Assembly (NCBI GenBank): GCA_964577835.1
Contig: CAZOBN010000070.1
Span: 1 to 16,214, forward strand
From: CAVVYA01 sp964577835
GTDB lineage: Bacteria > Pseudomonadota > Alphaproteobacteria > SMXQ01
Direction: 5' to 3'
Length of the DNA: 16,214 bases
This document shows positions 14,848 to 16,214 of the stretch, piece after piece. How positions within the stretch are numbered: the first letter of the stretch is position 1; the number at the start of each line of letters is the position of its first letter. Below the pieces are notes generated by a model. It made no database searches, was not told the DNA's origin, and saw only the letters and a program-made list of their open reading frames with translations. Both the position numbers and the translations under genes were made by a program.

Positions 14848-15387
14848 TTACTTCGGCACCAGCACCATGGTCATCTGGCGGCCTTCGAGCTTGGGAAACT
14901 GCTCGATCTTGGCGCGCTCGTCCAAATCCGCGCGGACCCGGTCGAGAACGACCATACCCAATTCCTGGTGCAGCATTTCGCGGCCGCGGAATCGGATGGT
15001 GATCTTGACCTTGTCGCCTTCCTCGAGGAAGCGGTGAATGGCGCGCATCTTGACGTTGTAGTCGTTGTCATCGATCGAGGGGCGCATCTTGATCTCCTTG
15101 ACCTCGATGACTTTCTGCTTCTTGCGCGCCTCGTTCTTACGCTTCTGTTCCTGAAACTTGAACTTGCCGTAATCGAGGATCTTGCAGACGGGGGGGGTGG
15201 CGGCGGCGGCGACCTCGACCAGGTCGAGTCCGGCGGCAACAGCCATTTCCAGTGCCTGGCGCGTGGGGACGACCCCGACCATCTCGCCGGCCTCGTCGAC
15301 GAGGCGGACACTGGGAACATTGATCTCTTCGTTGACGCGCGGCCCGTCGTTGCTCTTCGAGGGGGCGTCGAAAGGCGGTCTTGCTAT
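14848..15387 (-). CDS. infC: Translation initiation factor IF-3, apparently starting at an AUA codon
   Basis: IF3 binds the 30S subunit, prevents early 50S joining and checks the start codon and initiator tRNA. The 179-residue reading has the N-domain (DGPRVNEEINVPSVRLVDEA, then GLDLVEVA and PPVCKILDYGKFKFQEQ), the lysine-rich linker helix (KRKNEARKKQK) and the C-domain (EIKMRPSIDDNDYNVKMRAI and HRFLEEGDKVKITIRFRGRE). The first ATG in frame is at 15282, which would delete half the N-domain. The proper N-terminus (ARPPFDAPSK) is preceded by ATA at 15387, with AGGAGA five bases upstream, and no ATG, GTG or TTG before an in-frame TGA. E. coli infC uses AUU and IF3 represses its own translation through it; the same is inferred here. 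It follows thrS after 145 bases. Confidence 0.93.
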   Translation of the reverse strand: MARPPFDAPSKSNDGPRVNEEINVPSVRLVDEAGEMVGVVPTRQALEMAVAAGLDLVEVAAAATPPVCKILDYGKFKFQEQKRKNEARKKQKVIEVKEIKMRPSIDDNDYNVKMRAIHRFLEEGDKVKITIRFRGREMLHQELGMVVLDRVRADLDERAKIEQFPKLEGRQMTMVLVPK

Positions 15388-15430
15388 GTAACTCTCCTGT
15401 TTCTGTTGACGCAGATCATGCGACTGAAAA

Positions 15431-15490
15431 TGAGGTCAGGCGGGGCCTGAACGCAGAGACCCGGCATGCCAACACCGCCCCGCCGCCTCA
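15431..15490 (-). promoter_or_regulatory. Long stem-loop in the thrS-infC intergenic leader
   Basis: TGAGG (15431-15435) plus GGCGGGGC (15439-15446) pair with GCCCCGCC (15477-15484) plus CCTCA (15486-15490): a 13-bp GC-rich stem with a 3/1 internal loop and a 30-base loop. On the minus strand it is followed by TTTT and, about 30 bases later, by the infC ribosome-binding site. It could be a thrS terminator, an attenuator or an infC leader element. Confidence 0.5.
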
Positions 15491-15532
15491 TCGGCGCGGG
15501 AAAGCGTAGCATTTCCGTTCAAGATTCCTGTG

Positions 15533-16214
15533 TCAGTGAGCCGGCACCTGAGCTTCGGCCGCCAGTCTAGCGGCTGCCTCACCCAAGGCAAGGGTTTCTT
15601 GCTGGTTGCTGCCGAGCCTGCGCAAGGCCACGGTCCGCTCCTCCGCCTCGCGCTTGCCGACGGCGATGATCAACGGGACCTTGGCCAGCGAGTGCTCCCG
15701 CACCTTGTAGCTGATCTTTTCCGCCCGCAAATCGAGCTCGACGCGCAGCCCGGCCTTAGTCAATTCGTCATGAACCACACGGGCGTAGTCGTCGGCGTCG
15801 TTGGTGATGGTGGTCACCACCGCCTGCTGCGGCGCGAGCCAGAGCGGGAACTTGCCGGCGTAGTTTTCTATAAGAATGCCGATGAAGCGCTCGAACGAGC
15901 CGAGAATCGCCCGGTGCAGCATGACGGGCCGCTTGCGGCTGCCGTCCTCCGCCACATAGGACGCATCGAGCCGCTCGGGCAGCACGAAATCGACCTGCAG
16001 GGTGCCGCATTGCCAGTCGCGGCCGATTGCGTCGCGCAGCACGAACTCGAGCTTCGGTCCGTAGAACGCGCCCTCGCCCGGATTGAGCACCGTCTCCAGC
16101 CCGGCGGCTTTCGATGCTTCGAGCAGCGCCCCTTCCGCCTTGTCCCAGATCGCGTCCGCGCCGGCGCGCACCGGCGGCCGGTAGGAGTATTTCACCTTGA
16201 CGTCGGTGAAGCCG
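15533..16214 (-). CDS. thrS: Threonyl-tRNA synthetase, C-terminal part, runs off the window edge
   Basis: ThrRS charges tRNA-Thr and edits mischarged serine. About 227 C-terminal residues are in the window, beginning GFTDVKVKYSYRPP. They include the end of the class II catalytic core (GEGAFYGPKLEFVLRDAIGR, DWQCGTLQVDF) and motif 3 (MLHRAILGSFERFIGILIE, with the zinc-ligand histidine), then the anticodon-binding domain (FPLWLAPQQAVVTTITNDAD onward; KISYKVREHSLAKVPLIIAVG). It ends at TGA 15533-15535. The frame is open through the right edge, so a GTG at 16195 is internal. It lies directly upstream of infC on the same strand, as in many proteobacteria. Confidence 0.96.
   Translation of the reverse strand, partial: GFTDVKVKYSYRPPVRAGADAIWDKAEGALLEASKAAGLETVLNPGEGAFYGPKLEFVLRDAIGRDWQCGTLQVDFVLPERLDASYVAEDGSRKRPVMLHRAILGSFERFIGILIENYAGKFPLWLAPQQAVVTTITNDADDYARVVHDELTKAGLRVELDLRAEKISYKVREHSLAKVPLIIAVGKREAEERTVALRRLGSNQQETLALGEAAARLAAEAQVPAH

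Noticed and set aside
1..16214. CRISPR arrays, tRNA/rRNA genes, insertion sequences, phage genes
   Set aside because: I looked for regularly spaced repeats, cloverleaf-like stretches, transposase motifs and terminal repeats and saw none; by-eye scanning could miss a degenerate case.

Overview
The window is GC-rich, densely coded bacterial chromosome. Its translation and ribosomal genes (thrS, infC, rpmI, rplT, pheS, pheT, lepA) read like those of an alphaproteobacterium, probably a Hyphomicrobiales/Rhizobiales-type organism. That placement is my inference from protein style and gene order, not from a search. A run of 10 Ns at 8068-8077 inside pheT shows this is a scaffolded draft, and the lepA fragment at the left edge also becomes unrecognisable in its last 38 bases.

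Left part (1-5989): the start of lepA and a TetR-family repressor lie on the minus strand. Divergent from the repressor is an efflux operon: a membrane-fusion protein, an RND (HAE1-type) inner-membrane pump, and a small VOC/glyoxalase-fold protein whose ATG overlaps the pump stop. A strong palindrome in the 205-bp divergent region is the probable repressor operator. No outer-membrane channel gene is present.

Middle (5990-11000): a small, lower-GC hicA-hicB toxin-antitoxin pair on the minus strand sits between the convergent ends of the efflux operon and pheT. Next, all on the minus strand, come rpmI-rplT-pheS-pheT (read from high to low coordinates), the conserved cluster for ribosomal proteins L35 and L20 and both subunits of phenylalanyl-tRNA synthetase. 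A terminator-like hairpin lies between rplT and pheS, and a good promoter lies about 165 bp upstream of rpmI.

Right part (11000-16214): a plus-strand ABC importer of the nitrate/sulfonate/taurine (NitT/TauT) type (periplasmic binding protein, two permeases, ATPase; overlapping genes) is placed between rpmI-rplT-pheST and infC. Translation initiation factor IF3 (infC) and the C-terminal part of threonyl-tRNA synthetase (thrS) follow on the minus strand. infC has no ATG, GTG or TTG at a sensible position; its start appears to be AUA behind a good Shine-Dalgarno site, which would fit IF3 autoregulation.

I found no CRISPR array, transposase, tRNA, rRNA or obviously novel multi-gene system. The observations worth following up are regulatory (infC AUA start, thrS-infC leader stem, rplT-pheS attenuator-like hairpin, divergent operator), contextual (VOC gene coupled to a pump, hicA without a clear start) and assembly-related (pheT gap, lepA edge).
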